From: Acidobacteriota bacterium
Lineage (GTDB): Bacteria; Acidobacteriota; Terriglobia; Terriglobales; Acidobacteriaceae
Assembly (NCBI GenBank): GCA_003225175.1
Contig: QIBA01000037.1
Coordinates: forward strand, 1-64,000
DNA: 64,000 nt
Reading direction: 5' to 3'
Shown: positions 1 to 8,669 of the stretch, piece by piece
Layout: each line of letters opens with the position of its first letter
Position numbering within the stretch: the first letter of the stretch is position 1
Translations under genes and position numbers: made by a program
Notes under the pieces: generated by a model
Database searches by the model: none
What the model was told of the DNA's origin: nothing
Seen by the model: only the letters and a program-made list of their open reading frames with translations

Positions 1-3000
1 TGCCCGCAGACTTGCCATCGACTACGAGTGATGCATTGGGAACGGAGCTTACGATCAGGTAAGTAGTCTCCGTGATTGCGCCGCTTCCCTTCTCCAGGGA
101 GAATGCCAGTGCCGATTCGGAACCCTCGGTGATCTCGACTGGCAACGTCGTGGGCTGGTAGCCGGACTTCTCTAGGCGAATCTGATGGCTGCCGGCGGCT
201 ACCGTGATCCTGGCGTTCTTGCCGTGGGCTCTATCCTTTAGTTGTCCGTCGACAAAGATATCGGCACTGTCAACATTGATTGCTAGAGCCAGTATGCCCA
301 CGGGTGCTGGACGGGCTGGTCCAGCTGAAATCGCAGTGAGCGTTAGCGATTCCGTATACGGCTTGGTGACGTCGATTTGTTTCCTTACCGTCGTGTACTG
401 ATCGTGCGTGGCTTCAACGGCGTACTTGCCGGGTTTCAGCTTGGCCGCGCAGGGTGCGGAGCAGTGCTCGCCATTCACGAAAATATCAGTTCCGGCGGGA
501 TTCGCCTCGAAGCGAACTTGGATTGTCGAGCTTCCGTGAATCACTACGTAGATGATCAGCGCGGCGACTACTACGATGGCGGATCCCACGGCCGGGATCA
601 GCCACGGTGTCTTTTTGGGAACTGGTAGCGGGGCGACCGGCTCGATTGGAACTGGACGAGGCGCTGTGCCTGTGCGCGGAGGCGCGTCGAGCCGTCGTGT
701 TTCCTGTTCTGGTTCCCTGATCGGCGCTCTTGCTGGGGCGGCGGCGGATCCGCTTGGCGAAGTCCGGATCGTCATTGCGTCTGCATCGAATTCGGATGAT
801 GCAGGCGGCGGTGGGGCAACGGCCGATCCCTGAATGATCCTGGTCGCGGAGGTTTCCTGCTCCTGCTGGGCTCTGCGGATCTGCTGCTCGGCGGCTTTCA
901 GCTTCGCCACTGCGGCGGGGGCAGCAAACTCGATGAAGGTCTTGGCGCGCTCGATGGCGTTGAGTGCCGCTTGGAAGCTGTTGGTATCCGCTTCCCTGTC
1001 AGCTTCTGCGATCAGCGTTTCGATGTGCGCGGTGACGTCGGCGGTGCGGGCAGACTTGATTTGATTCGCGGCTTGCGCCAGCTCGGAGCGCATGCCGAAC
1101 TTGCTCGCGCTCTCCTCGATGAGCCTGACGCCGAAATCGTAATTTCCGTGTTGCGCAGCGGCTGCGGCATCGGCGATGGCCGCGTTGATTTCTTCGCGCT
1201 CGGCAGCCAGGCGGAGTGCTTCGCGCTCTGCCGCTTTGCGCTCCTCTTCCCGCTGGGCAGCCTCGCGGGCCTGGCGCTCGGCGGTGCTGCGGGCTTCGTT
1301 CAGCAGAGAGAGAATCTGCTGGTCGTTGGCCCCGAATTCACTCTGCGCCATCTCCAGTGTGACTACGGCGGAAGCAGCGTCGCCTCGTGCCAAACTGGTC
1401 CTGGCGCTCTTGATGTATTGCTCGCGGCGCTTCTCGCCGGCCTGCTCCTGGGCCTTCTTCTTGGCGGTCCCGAGAAGGCTTTCGAGTCTCGAATCGGGAA
1501 CGCGCAGACGGGCCTGCTCGAGGATCGCGATCGCGTCGACGTAGTTTTTGGACTGGATTGCCTGTTCGCCGGCTCGCACCTTCTCTTCGAGAAATTGACG
1601 GCGGGCGAATTCTTCCTGCTGCTTCTCGACGGTAGCGCGAAGCTCGAGCAGCGAGCGCTCGTCAGGATACTTGGCGATGGCTTCGTCGAGCTTGCTGCGA
1701 GCCTGCTGCAGAGTTCCGGGAACAGCGAGTTGCTGCGCTTCATTCAGATAGGCCGCGATCTCGGCGCGTCGGACGTATTCGCGATATTCGCGAGTTGCGA
1801 GTTCTTTGAGCGCCAGCACTCGTTCGGACCGCGGCGCCATGCTCTCGAGTTCGCGAATTACCGTGGACGCTTCGCGGAAGCGCTGCTCGTGCACTAGTGC
1901 GCGGGCTTGTTCGACTAGGTTGTGCTCTTGTGCGCAACGGCGATCGATTTCCGCCTGAAAGCGCAGGACTTCGGTGTTGCTGCGGTCCAGTGAGGCCGCT
2001 TCTCTGATGGCGGTGCTGGCTTGATCGAGGTTTCCGCTGATCTGCGCTTGCTGCGCTTGGCGCACCAGTTCGTCGATGCGAGCTTGCACGCGGCGAATGT
2101 CGGCTAGCTTCTGCTGGAGTTGCGCAACAGTCGGGCTTCCAGGATCGATCTGCAACGCTTCTTGCAATTGGCGCTGGGCCTCGTCGAAGCGCTTTTCGTG
2201 GATGGCGCCTTCGGCGCGCACGCACATGTCGCGCAGTTTTTGATTGCGCTTGCTCTCTTCCAGCAGCTTCTTGAGTTCGAACTTCTTGCGATTCGCCGGG
2301 GTATTCTTGGGATCGACGCGGAGGATGCCGTTGACGAGTTCGTAGGCTCCGGTGGCGTCCTGTCGCTTGATGGCCGCGTCGACTTCAGCGAGGCGCTCGC
2401 TCACGTATTGTGACTTGACTATGTCATGTATGCGGGAGAGTTCGAAGAGGAACTCTTCTGCCGTCTCATACGCTTTGAGCTTTTGTTTGCAGATTGCCTT
2501 GGCAACGACTTCTTCCAGTCCCGATGGAAGGTTCGCTACATGATGGCTGAGCGGTAGAGCCGGATCCTGGCTCATCAGCTTGCCGTATGCTACGGGCAGT
2601 TCGTCGCGATCGGAGGCATAAGGGACAATGCCACCGGTGAGGAGTTCGTAGAGAACTACGCCCATGGAGAAGACGTCGCACCACGGCGTGCGGCGCTGGA
2701 CAAAGTGCTCGGGCGACATGTAAGGCAAGCTGCCGGCGATGGACTGGCTTTGCGATTTGCTGGCCTCCCCCTGAGCAATGCCGAAGTCGATGAGCTTTAC
2801 TACCAGTGACTTCTCGGCGCTCTCCACCACCATCAGGTTGTGCGGCTTGATGTCGCGGTGGATGACGTTGTTCTCGTGCGCGTGCTTGAGCCCTTCCGTG
2901 GCTTGGATGATGATGTCGAGTTTCTCGACCAGGTGGAGCTCGCGGCGCGTCTTGATGATGGCGCTGAGCGGCTGCCCTTGGAGGTACTCCATCGCCAGGT

Positions 3001-3250
3001 ACGGGCGCATGTTGTCTACCCCGAACTGGTACACCGTGACGATGTTCGGGTGCTGCAGTTTGGCAAGGGTCGCGGCTTCTTTTTTGAAGACGTTGATCGT
3101 GGTAATGTCGTCGCCGAAGCCAGTCAGGATTTTGATGGCGACGTCGCGGCTGAGGGAGTCGCGGGCCTTGTAAACGGCGCCGTATCCGCCCTGTCCGAGC
3201 TTTTCCTTAAGCTCGAATTCGCCGATCTTGGTCAGCAGCTCCGGTGACAT
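1..3250 (-). CDS. Ser/Thr protein kinase with TPR-like helical region, TM segment and PEGA repeats (C-terminus outside window)
   Basis: Reading the minus strand from ATG 3250 gives an open frame of 1083 codons that runs off the left edge. The N-terminal ~270 residues are a Hanks-type kinase: glycine loop GQGGYGAVY, VAIK lysine, catalytic HRDIKPHNL, DFG and SPE. A long Glu/Gln/Ala-rich helical region with TPR/coiled-coil character follows, then a Pro-rich stretch, one membrane segment (AIVVVAALIIYVVI), and at least two PEGA-like beta repeats (for example AGTDIFVNGE and SADIFVDGQ), with a third starting at the edge. The kinase is thus cytoplasmic and the PEGA repeats extracytoplasmic. It lies 243 bases upstream of nothing else on its strand and next to tssM1, which suggests the role PpkA plays in T6SS threonine-phosphorylation control. 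That role is inferred from position. The ribosome-binding site is weak (AAGG about 20 bases upstream). Confidence 0.93.
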   Translation of the reverse strand, partial: MSPELLTKIGEFELKEKLGQGGYGAVYKARDSLSRDVAIKILTGFGDDITTINVFKKEAATLAKLQHPNIVTVYQFGVDNMRPYLAMEYLQGQPLSAIIKTRRELHLVEKLDIIIQATEGLKHAHENNVIHRDIKPHNLMVVESAEKSLVVKLIDFGIAQGEASKSQSQSIAGSLPYMSPEHFVQRRTPWCDVFSMGVVLYELLTGGIVPYASDRDELPVAYGKLMSQDPALPLSHHVANLPSGLEEVVAKAICKQKLKAYETAEEFLFELSRIHDIVKSQYVSERLAEVDAAIKRQDATGAYELVNGILRVDPKNTPANRKKFELKKLLEESKRNQKLRDMCVRAEGAIHEKRFDEAQRQLQEALQIDPGSPTVAQLQQKLADIRRVQARIDELVRQAQQAQISGNLDQASTAIREAASLDRSNTEVLRFQAEIDRRCAQEHNLVEQARALVHEQRFREASTVIRELESMAPRSERVLALKELATREYREYVRRAEIAAYLNEAQQLAVPGTLQQARSKLDEAIAKYPDERSLLELRATVEKQQEEFARRQFLEEKVRAGEQAIQSKNYVDAIAILEQARLRVPDSRLESLLGTAKKKAQEQAGEKRREQYIKSARTSLARGDAASAVVTLEMAQSEFGANDQQILSLLNEARSTAERQAREAAQREEERKAAEREALRLAAEREEINAAIADAAAAAQHGNYDFGVRLIEESASKFGMRSELAQAANQIKSARTADVTAHIETLIAEADREADTNSFQAALNAIERAKTFIEFAAPAAVAKLKAAEQQIRRAQQEQETSATRIIQGSAVAPPPPASSEFDADAMTIRTSPSGSAAAPARAPIREPEQETRRLDAPPRTGTAPRPVPIEPVAPLPVPKKTPWLIPAVGSAIVVVAALIIYVVIHGSSTIQVRFEANPAGTDIFVNGEHCSAPCAAKLKPGKYAVEATHDQYTTVRKQIDVTKPYTESLTLTAISAGPARPAPVGILALAINVDSADIFVDGQLKDRAHGKNARITVAAGSHQIRLEKSGYQPTTLPVEITEGSESALAFSLEKGSGAITETTYLIVSSVPNASLVVDGKSAG

Positions 3251-3493
3251 CGGAATATATGGCCGCAGTTAACCTTTCAGGAACATTGACATTGCAGGGA
3301 GCTGCTCCGGGGAGTAGCGGGGGGAAGCGCTTTAGAACTATCACCCAAAAGTATCGAAATCAAGAAAATTCAGAGACAAACGTTAGCTTTCGGTAAATAG
3401 CTTATCTTCCCTGCTATGAGTACGCAGGTGAGGATCACATAGAAGCTGTGAGCGGTAATCTTTTGACGTTGCAGGATGTCGTGACAGTAACCG

Positions 3494-6229
3494 CTACGGC
3501 GTTACCTTCGGTGAGGCGCTGACTCGCTGGCCTAGCGCTTGGCGGCGGACCAGTTCTTCGGCGGCCGAGATGGGATCTTCCATCAGCTTGCGGACTTGAG
3601 AATCGACATGACCGTAGGGATCGATGAGGAAGCTCTGCGCCACTTGCCCCACGCTGGTTCGAGCTGAGCCTGCGGAGAGCAATGCGGAGTTCAGAGCGTT
3701 CGTGAGATCCGTTCCTTCCGGTGCAGCGGCCAGAGCATAGAGGTTCCCCTGCAGGCCATTGAGCGAGGTGAGATACGCCTGTATGTCGGTTCCGATGGGA
3801 TGATCCTCGCTTGCGCCGTTGGCGACGCGCTGCACGGCGTCGAAGGATTTGGCGGCGCCGGGGAGATCGACCTTCGTATTCACCGCGGTGATCCAAAGTA
3901 ATTGCATGAGCGGGGAGCGATTGCCGGAAAGCAGGCGCAGTTTATTGGTCGCGTCGCTCACGCTCGCGAAGTGCAGAACGGTGGCGGCTTTCAGAAAATC
4001 ACGCCATTGATTGAGGTAGTCCTTGGTGTAGCGCTCCGTGAGCTCTTGTCCTAACTGCTCTTTTGATTCGTTGAGCGCGCTTGCCTCCCCGAGAACCCAT
4101 TCTTCTGCGCCATAGAAGCGGTCCGGATTGTTAAGTGCATCCTTCATTACCGTGAATCCGCCATGGGTGAATGCGCCGGGAACAATGCGTGAGTCGATCA
4201 CGACTTGTGCCGATCCGGGATAGAGCCGGTTGAAGTCGATCTCAGGATTGTTTTTGGCTGCAGCTGCGAGCATGCCCTCATAGATACGCTCCATGCCGTT
4301 GAATTGCTTCAGGTACTGTCGCGCATGGGCGACGACGCTGCTGTCTACGTGCTGGGGTAACGGATTCGATGTAGCGAGATGTTCGCTGTAAAACGCGAAT
4401 TGACCTTGCGCGAGCGATTGTTGCTCCGGCTCTGGAATGTTTCCTGCAGCCCAGAGATTCGCGAGCATGGGAGCAAGGAACTCTGCGGTGCTCTTGTCTG
4501 GATTGCTGGTCGTAATTAAATAAGCCTTAAGCTTCGTGTAGGCAGAGCCGAAGTCCTCTCCCGAAGTTGGGGATAGGCTATTCAGTTGCTGGCTCAGCGA
4601 CAGTTCGGTCGGATGCAGCAACACCTTTTTGAAATTCGTGAAATAAATTCGAGAGAGGTCGTTCCTGATCTGCTCGCCGGTGTACAAGCTCAGGCGTTGC
4701 AGCATTGGCTGGGCGTTGCGCTCCGAACTCTCGATCGCGGCCAGGCTGGAGCGCAGGCGTTCGAGTTGGCGCAGTTGGTCGGTGCTCGCCAACTGCCCGG
4801 CTGCTGGTTCAGGAATTCCCGAAAGGGAACGAGCGGTGGCGATCACATTCTTCTGTAAGCTACGGCTCTGCAGATAGGAGAAGGCGAATAGTCCAGCTAC
4901 ACACAATAAACCGGCAGCTACTGCGAACATCATTGCCGCGGCTGCGCGGCTACGAACGCGGCTTTGCTGCCCTATCTTCAATGCCGACTCATCGCGAAGG
5001 ATGACTTCGCTGAATAGCCGCGAGGCAAACGTCCACTCGGGAATCTTGCGAGCCTCTATCACCGGACCAGAAGGCTTCGAGAGCGCATTGAGTTCTTCCA
5101 TGCTGAACATGCGCGTAGCGGCCGCGACCGATGCGGCGGCAGCCGAGACCATTGGAGCTGTGACCGTCTCCGAGATCATTAAGGCGCGCACTCCGGAGAA
5201 GTAAAATCCGCGCAAGAAGCATGCCGCGTCGGCATTCACCGGACGCGAGACCTCGACGAGAAAGTTCGCAACCCCTTCTCTGAGCTTGCGAATCTCGCGC
5301 GGAAACTCGTAGAGCGCCGGTAGCTTCTCCGGCATGCGCTCGCGACGAAGGAATTCGAGTCTCTTCTCCGCAAGAGCGCATGTCATTTGATCGAATGCCT
5401 TCATCACGAGCGCTTCTTCATCCCCAACAAAGAGCGCCTCGCCGACTTTTTCGCGTGCCAGAGTTATGCCGAGAACCTGAGCGGCTTCTTCTTGCGACAG
5501 TGCTCGGGCGAACTCGGCAAAGTGCGAGACTTGGTCGAGCTTAGTGAAGAGCACATAAACGGGAAACGAGGAGCCCAGAGTGTCTTCGACATCCCGCAGG
5601 CGCTCCGAGAGGCGCCGGCCCGAGGCGATGGCGAGATCCTTTGATTTGAGCCGATCACAGTCGCAACAGATAACTAATGCCCGTGGCGGCAGTCCTGAAG
5701 CGGAGAGCTCATTTGGCTGCGTCTTGCTAAGCAGATATGTCCATAACTGCGAATCCGTCGAGACCTTGCCGCCGGTCTCAATGAAGATCACGCCACCGGC
5801 GGTCCAGATATTAATGCTGGTGGTAGCTGCAATTTCGCCATTTTGTTCCGGCTCGCCGGCTAGTAGTTCGGGACGGAGGCCCCCATGCTGGATGGTTGTC
5901 GTCTTGGCAGTGTTTGACTCGCCCAGAACGTAAACAATCGGAGATTTCGCCAGCTTTCCGGCATTCGCGGCTTCCAGCTTGTTCTCGGCCTCCTGTAGCA
6001 ATCGGTCTACATCAGCAAAATAAACAGCATTCTGACCGCGCATCCGTGCATCCTGTGCCAGGCGCTTCCGAAACCAGAGGAATGTGCTAGCGGCAACAAT
6101 ACCGATTAGGACAAGAGCACCGCGAAGGACCCACAAGCGCGCGCCGGCAAGACCCATCAGCGATGCCACAAACCACGCCGCCAAGAGGTAGAGCATTAGA
6201 ACGGTGCCCGCTATGAGATTGGTCATCAT
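3494..6229 (-). CDS. tssM: T6SS membrane-complex protein TssM/IcmF, short form (TssM1)
   Basis: 911-residue IcmF-family inner-membrane protein. Two N-terminal membrane segments (about residues 4-27 and 33-52) precede a cytoplasmic GTPase-like domain whose P-loop reads GESNTAKT at 103-110, an atypical Walker A. A third membrane segment lies near residue 440, then a large periplasmic helical part. It aligns along its whole length with TssM2 in this window but stops at the point matching MDDPI...; the last ~220 residues of TssM2, the region that in model TssM contains the beta domain contacting TssJ, are missing. Only 243 bases separate its TAG stop from the kinase gene and continued reading gives no such domain, so this is a real truncation and not a visible frameshift. 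Start ATG 6229 lies 21 bases after tssL1, in one operon. Confidence 0.93.
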   Translation of the reverse strand: MMTNLIAGTVLMLYLLAAWFVASLMGLAGARLWVLRGALVLIGIVAASTFLWFRKRLAQDARMRGQNAVYFADVDRLLQEAENKLEAANAGKLAKSPIVYVLGESNTAKTTTIQHGGLRPELLAGEPEQNGEIAATTSINIWTAGGVIFIETGGKVSTDSQLWTYLLSKTQPNELSASGLPPRALVICCDCDRLKSKDLAIASGRRLSERLRDVEDTLGSSFPVYVLFTKLDQVSHFAEFARALSQEEAAQVLGITLAREKVGEALFVGDEEALVMKAFDQMTCALAEKRLEFLRRERMPEKLPALYEFPREIRKLREGVANFLVEVSRPVNADAACFLRGFYFSGVRALMISETVTAPMVSAAAASVAAATRMFSMEELNALSKPSGPVIEARKIPEWTFASRLFSEVILRDESALKIGQQSRVRSRAAAAMMFAVAAGLLCVAGLFAFSYLQSRSLQKNVIATARSLSGIPEPAAGQLASTDQLRQLERLRSSLAAIESSERNAQPMLQRLSLYTGEQIRNDLSRIYFTNFKKVLLHPTELSLSQQLNSLSPTSGEDFGSAYTKLKAYLITTSNPDKSTAEFLAPMLANLWAAGNIPEPEQQSLAQGQFAFYSEHLATSNPLPQHVDSSVVAHARQYLKQFNGMERIYEGMLAAAAKNNPEIDFNRLYPGSAQVVIDSRIVPGAFTHGGFTVMKDALNNPDRFYGAEEWVLGEASALNESKEQLGQELTERYTKDYLNQWRDFLKAATVLHFASVSDATNKLRLLSGNRSPLMQLLWITAVNTKVDLPGAAKSFDAVQRVANGASEDHPIGTDIQAYLTSLNGLQGNLYALAAAPEGTDLTNALNSALLSAGSARTSVGQVAQSFLIDPYGHVDSQVRKLMEDPISAAEELVRRQALGQRVSASPKVTP

Positions 6230-6250
6230 GACTTCTTCTTCAGCGACTCC

Positions 6251-6943
6251 TTACCTTGCCAGCGAGTGGAAACTCGCTGCTTCCGACGTCAACAAGAGCT
6301 TTCCTATAACGAATGTAAGTACACATAGTGCGACGGAAACTCCAATTGCAGCGATCCCCAGACGCCGCGCTCCATCTACAGGGAGCGGCTCTATCGGCTC
6401 AGGAGGGACGCCCCAATCAGGCACTAGCGATTCGCGGGCACCCCGGATATGCAGCATCTTCGCGCTAATTTTATCGAGAAAATCCGAGAGTTCCTGCGCT
6501 CCATCCTCAGCCAAGACGCCGCGATAGCCCAGCAGAAGACAAAGGTACAAGACTTCAATCGTGTCGCCAACTTCAGCCGAGTCCCGCGTCGCTAGCAAAT
6601 TCTCGAGACTTTTGTAAACGGTGTCTGCGGAAGCGTCCGGAAACAGCTCGTTTGTGAGTGGTAAAGACCAGCCACTCGAAAAAGCAGTGTTCTGTGACAG
6701 AGCGACGGTCTCATCTAAGAATGCAATCACCGCATGTCCCGCAATCCTTATGTATTCCGATTGATACCCATTGCTCTCCGCCTCCAGCGCAGACAGACGA
6801 TATGCTTCACGCATGTGTGCCCGGAAGACAGCTGGTTTGGGAGCAGCCTGGCGATTAAAGCGAAGCCTTACAGTTGCCGTAAGCAGTTCCTGGAAAGCGA
6901 ATGCGAGATTGCTCTTTTGCTGACTGATTTGCTTCATTGGCAT
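6251..6943 (-). CDS. tssL: T6SS membrane-complex protein TssL/DotU (TssL1)
   Basis: 230 residues with the DotU/TssL pattern: a helical cytoplasmic hook domain (FQELLTATVRLRFNRQA, AFLDETV, YLCLLLGYRG) and a single C-terminal membrane anchor (AAIGVSVALCVLTFVIGKLLL, about 200-222). There is no C-terminal OmpA-like peptidoglycan domain. Length and motifs match TssL2 in the window, for example FxDKI and VPDWGVPxE against LSPQWAIPSE. It precedes tssM1 by 21 bases and is read divergently from the tail-anchored gene at 7294. The start may be ATG 6943 or the second Met at 6937. Confidence 0.94.
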   Translation of the reverse strand: MPMKQISQQKSNLAFAFQELLTATVRLRFNRQAAPKPAVFRAHMREAYRLSALEAESNGYQSEYIRIAGHAVIAFLDETVALSQNTAFSSGWSLPLTNELFPDASADTVYKSLENLLATRDSAEVGDTIEVLYLCLLLGYRGVLAEDGAQELSDFLDKISAKMLHIRGARESLVPDWGVPPEPIEPLPVDGARRLGIAAIGVSVALCVLTFVIGKLLLTSEAASFHSLAR

Positions 6944-7293
6944 CGGGATCTGCTTGCTGAAAGGTGTGTGCCGCCCGGAGTGTTGAAGACAGAGAAGAAA
7001 ATTAAACTTACTCGGTTAGAAATCCGCAGACGATGTTTCTGAACGAGTGTGGCACCAGACTCCGGGAGCAATATTCGCATCAAGAGCACCATCGACAGCA
7101 CCCGAGTTCATAAAGGACACTCCCGCGACGCGCTCCTGATTTTGTTGACCTATAGGCCAAACCGGAACAGTGAACTAGCAGGTGTTTATGGGGAACGAAT
7201 CGTATGCACGATTCGTTCCGAAGTCAAGAAGAACGTGTTTACTGCACACAATTCCCAGAGTAAGCTAGCTGACTATCTCTGGAGACAACCTGA
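6944..7293. promoter_or_regulatory. Divergent control region between tssL1 and the tail-anchored gene TA1
   Basis: 350 bases without a convincing gene. On the plus strand it ends with the shared TTTACTG...CCAGAGTAAGCT element. On the minus strand, upstream of tssL1, CGAGTAAGTT lies near 7010-7020 and resembles the right half of that element, but the match is weak. Confidence 0.5.
7238..7266 (+). promoter_or_regulatory. Putative sigma70-type promoter of TA1, shared with TA2
   Basis: TTTACTG (7238-7244), 10 free bases, then CCAGAGTAAGCT (7255-7266). The same 7+12 bases at the same distance occur at 43238-43266, ahead of the paralogous gene. Read as -35 TTTACT and -10 TAAGCT the spacer is exactly 17 bases. 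The -10 end lies 27 bases before the ATG at 7294. Confidence 0.6.
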
Positions 7294-8331
7294 ATGGGCG
7301 AGCACAACGATACGGAGCGAGAATTCGAACGAGTTTTCGGCATGGTGCAAAAAAACTCAGATCAGGATGCCTCTAAGTCCGAATCGATGTATGGGGCGAC
7401 GCAGAAATTGCCTGGAGACTCAGATGTCCTTGGCATCCGAACAGATTCCGATCGGTTTATTTTCAAGGACCCAATTCCCGAGCGCCTGCCGGTAGTCCCC
7501 CCGGCGTCAGCGGAAGCTTCGAGTGACGGCTCAAGTCCCAAAAAGGGAAGTAATGCTCCACCCCCCGATGCAATGACGATCGCTCTCAACGTCAACGTTT
7601 TTGCAAACATTCCCAAGCCAGGCGAACCCGGAGACCTAAGCAACGTTGCGTGGTCCGAAGCCACTCAGCTCTTCGCCATGAAACCAGAGACTCCGGTAGC
7701 CAACGGTCCAACGTTTACGTCCCCACGTAATAAACAAGGCCAAGGCGGTGATATTCTCAGACGCCCATTGCAGTCAGCTTCCGGAGTTGGGGAGCCTGTG
7801 CCAGTAGCGAAATTTACACGCGTGATGCATGTGCAGGACTCAGTGTCGCTCCCGCAATCTTCGATATCGCCGCAGCCCACAAATGTATCTGCAGCTGTAG
7901 CTCCCCCTGCTGAGACTTCGAGTGATCCCACTCCTGCTGCCTCTCATGTGGAAGCTGGTCCGAGCGACTTTACTCGAATTGTGAGGGGATCGGAATTACG
8001 TTCGCTGCAGGAGAAGTTTGCTGCGTCCGAAAATCAAGCGGCACCTGTTCAAGGCACTTGGTCGGCGCAGCAGAACGCGCCTCCCTCATTAGCGGCGGGA
8101 ATCGCAACGCAGATTTGGTCCGCGAGTTCCAGTCAAACTCAACGGCGGGTGATGCGAAACTCCCAGACTTGGCCGACACAACCCACGCCTGTGCCACCGA
8201 CAACAAGAGAACCAGAGCGTCCTGTAGCGGAGCCCTCGAAATTTTCTCAATACCTGCCGTTGATACTTCTTCTGAATCTGCTATTTCTTCTTGCCATCCT
8301 TCTGATCGTGTTATTCGCTATTAAGAAATAA
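7294..8331 (+). CDS. Tail-anchored, disordered T6SS-associated protein TA1
   Basis: 345 residues, no recognised enzymatic domain. Residues 1-~315 are low-complexity, rich in Pro, Ser, Ala and Thr. The C-terminus is a single hydrophobic segment (LPLILLLNLLFLLAILLIVLFA) ending in KK, which predicts a tail anchor with the bulk in the cytoplasm. It is a paralogue of the protein at 43316: both carry a GPS[D/E][F/Y]TR[I/V]V...LRxLQ motif 70-100 residues before the anchor and the same anchor pattern with a buried Asn. Weaker FTxxF-like elements are AKFTRVM, PSDFTRIV and EATQLF. GGAGA 9 bases before ATG 7294 supports the start. It is divergent from tssL1-tssM1, just as its paralogue is divergent from tssK2-L2-M2, so a role at the T6SS membrane complex is inferred. 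Confidence 0.85.
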   Translation: MGEHNDTEREFERVFGMVQKNSDQDASKSESMYGATQKLPGDSDVLGIRTDSDRFIFKDPIPERLPVVPPASAEASSDGSSPKKGSNAPPPDAMTIALNVNVFANIPKPGEPGDLSNVAWSEATQLFAMKPETPVANGPTFTSPRNKQGQGGDILRRPLQSASGVGEPVPVAKFTRVMHVQDSVSLPQSSISPQPTNVSAAVAPPAETSSDPTPAASHVEAGPSDFTRIVRGSELRSLQEKFAASENQAAPVQGTWSAQQNAPPSLAAGIATQIWSASSSQTQRRVMRNSQTWPTQPTPVPPTTREPERPVAEPSKFSQYLPLILLLNLLFLLAILLIVLFAIKK

Positions 8332-8669
8332 TTCGAGAGCTTGGGGGATCATAATTTGTGGATCCCCATCGGCAGCTCGTGGATTGACGCGTACCTCGAA
8401 GCTCCTCATCCCGAGTAGCTGAAATAAAAACGGCACCCACCTGCGTAGCTGTTCGTGAGTTCAGTCGCGTAGCGAACTCCGCGAAGGCGCCGGTTCCTAA
8501 TCTTTGTAATTAACGAGGCAAGGGCAGATTAATTCGAAAAGCAGAGCTGCACGCCTCCAGCGCACGTTATGAAGACGATGAGCGCACTCGGCAGTCGCTT
8601 GTTGCATCTTTAAGTAAATACGAAGACAGACGACACCAGTGTCTGCTGAGGAATCTGAGGAGGAAATTC
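8332..8669. other. Intergenic region
   Basis: 338 bases with no supported gene. A 7-bp hairpin, GGGGATC (8344-8350) with GATCCCC (8361-8367), follows TA1 but has no T-tract, so it is at best a weak end signal. The right end holds the leader and strong AGGAGG site of the next gene. Confidence 0.5.

Noticed and set aside
971-1897. 308-codon open frame on the plus strand, and further plus frames between 2120 and 3247
   Set aside because: They are antisense to the kinase, whose minus-strand reading is unmistakable (HRDIKPHN, DFG, PEGA repeats).
3399-3404. TAAGCT on the minus strand upstream of the kinase as the same -10 element
   Set aside because: No TTTACT-like sequence 17 bases upstream; six bases alone are expected by chance.
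3435-3896. Minus-strand frame at the tssM1 end, considered as the missing TssM C-terminus by frameshift
   Set aside because: It is a shifted reading of the tssM1 coding sequence and shows no similarity to the TssM2 C-terminus.
8344-8367. GGGGATC/GATCCCC hairpin as terminator of TA1
   Set aside because: No T-tract follows, so only a weak stem is present.
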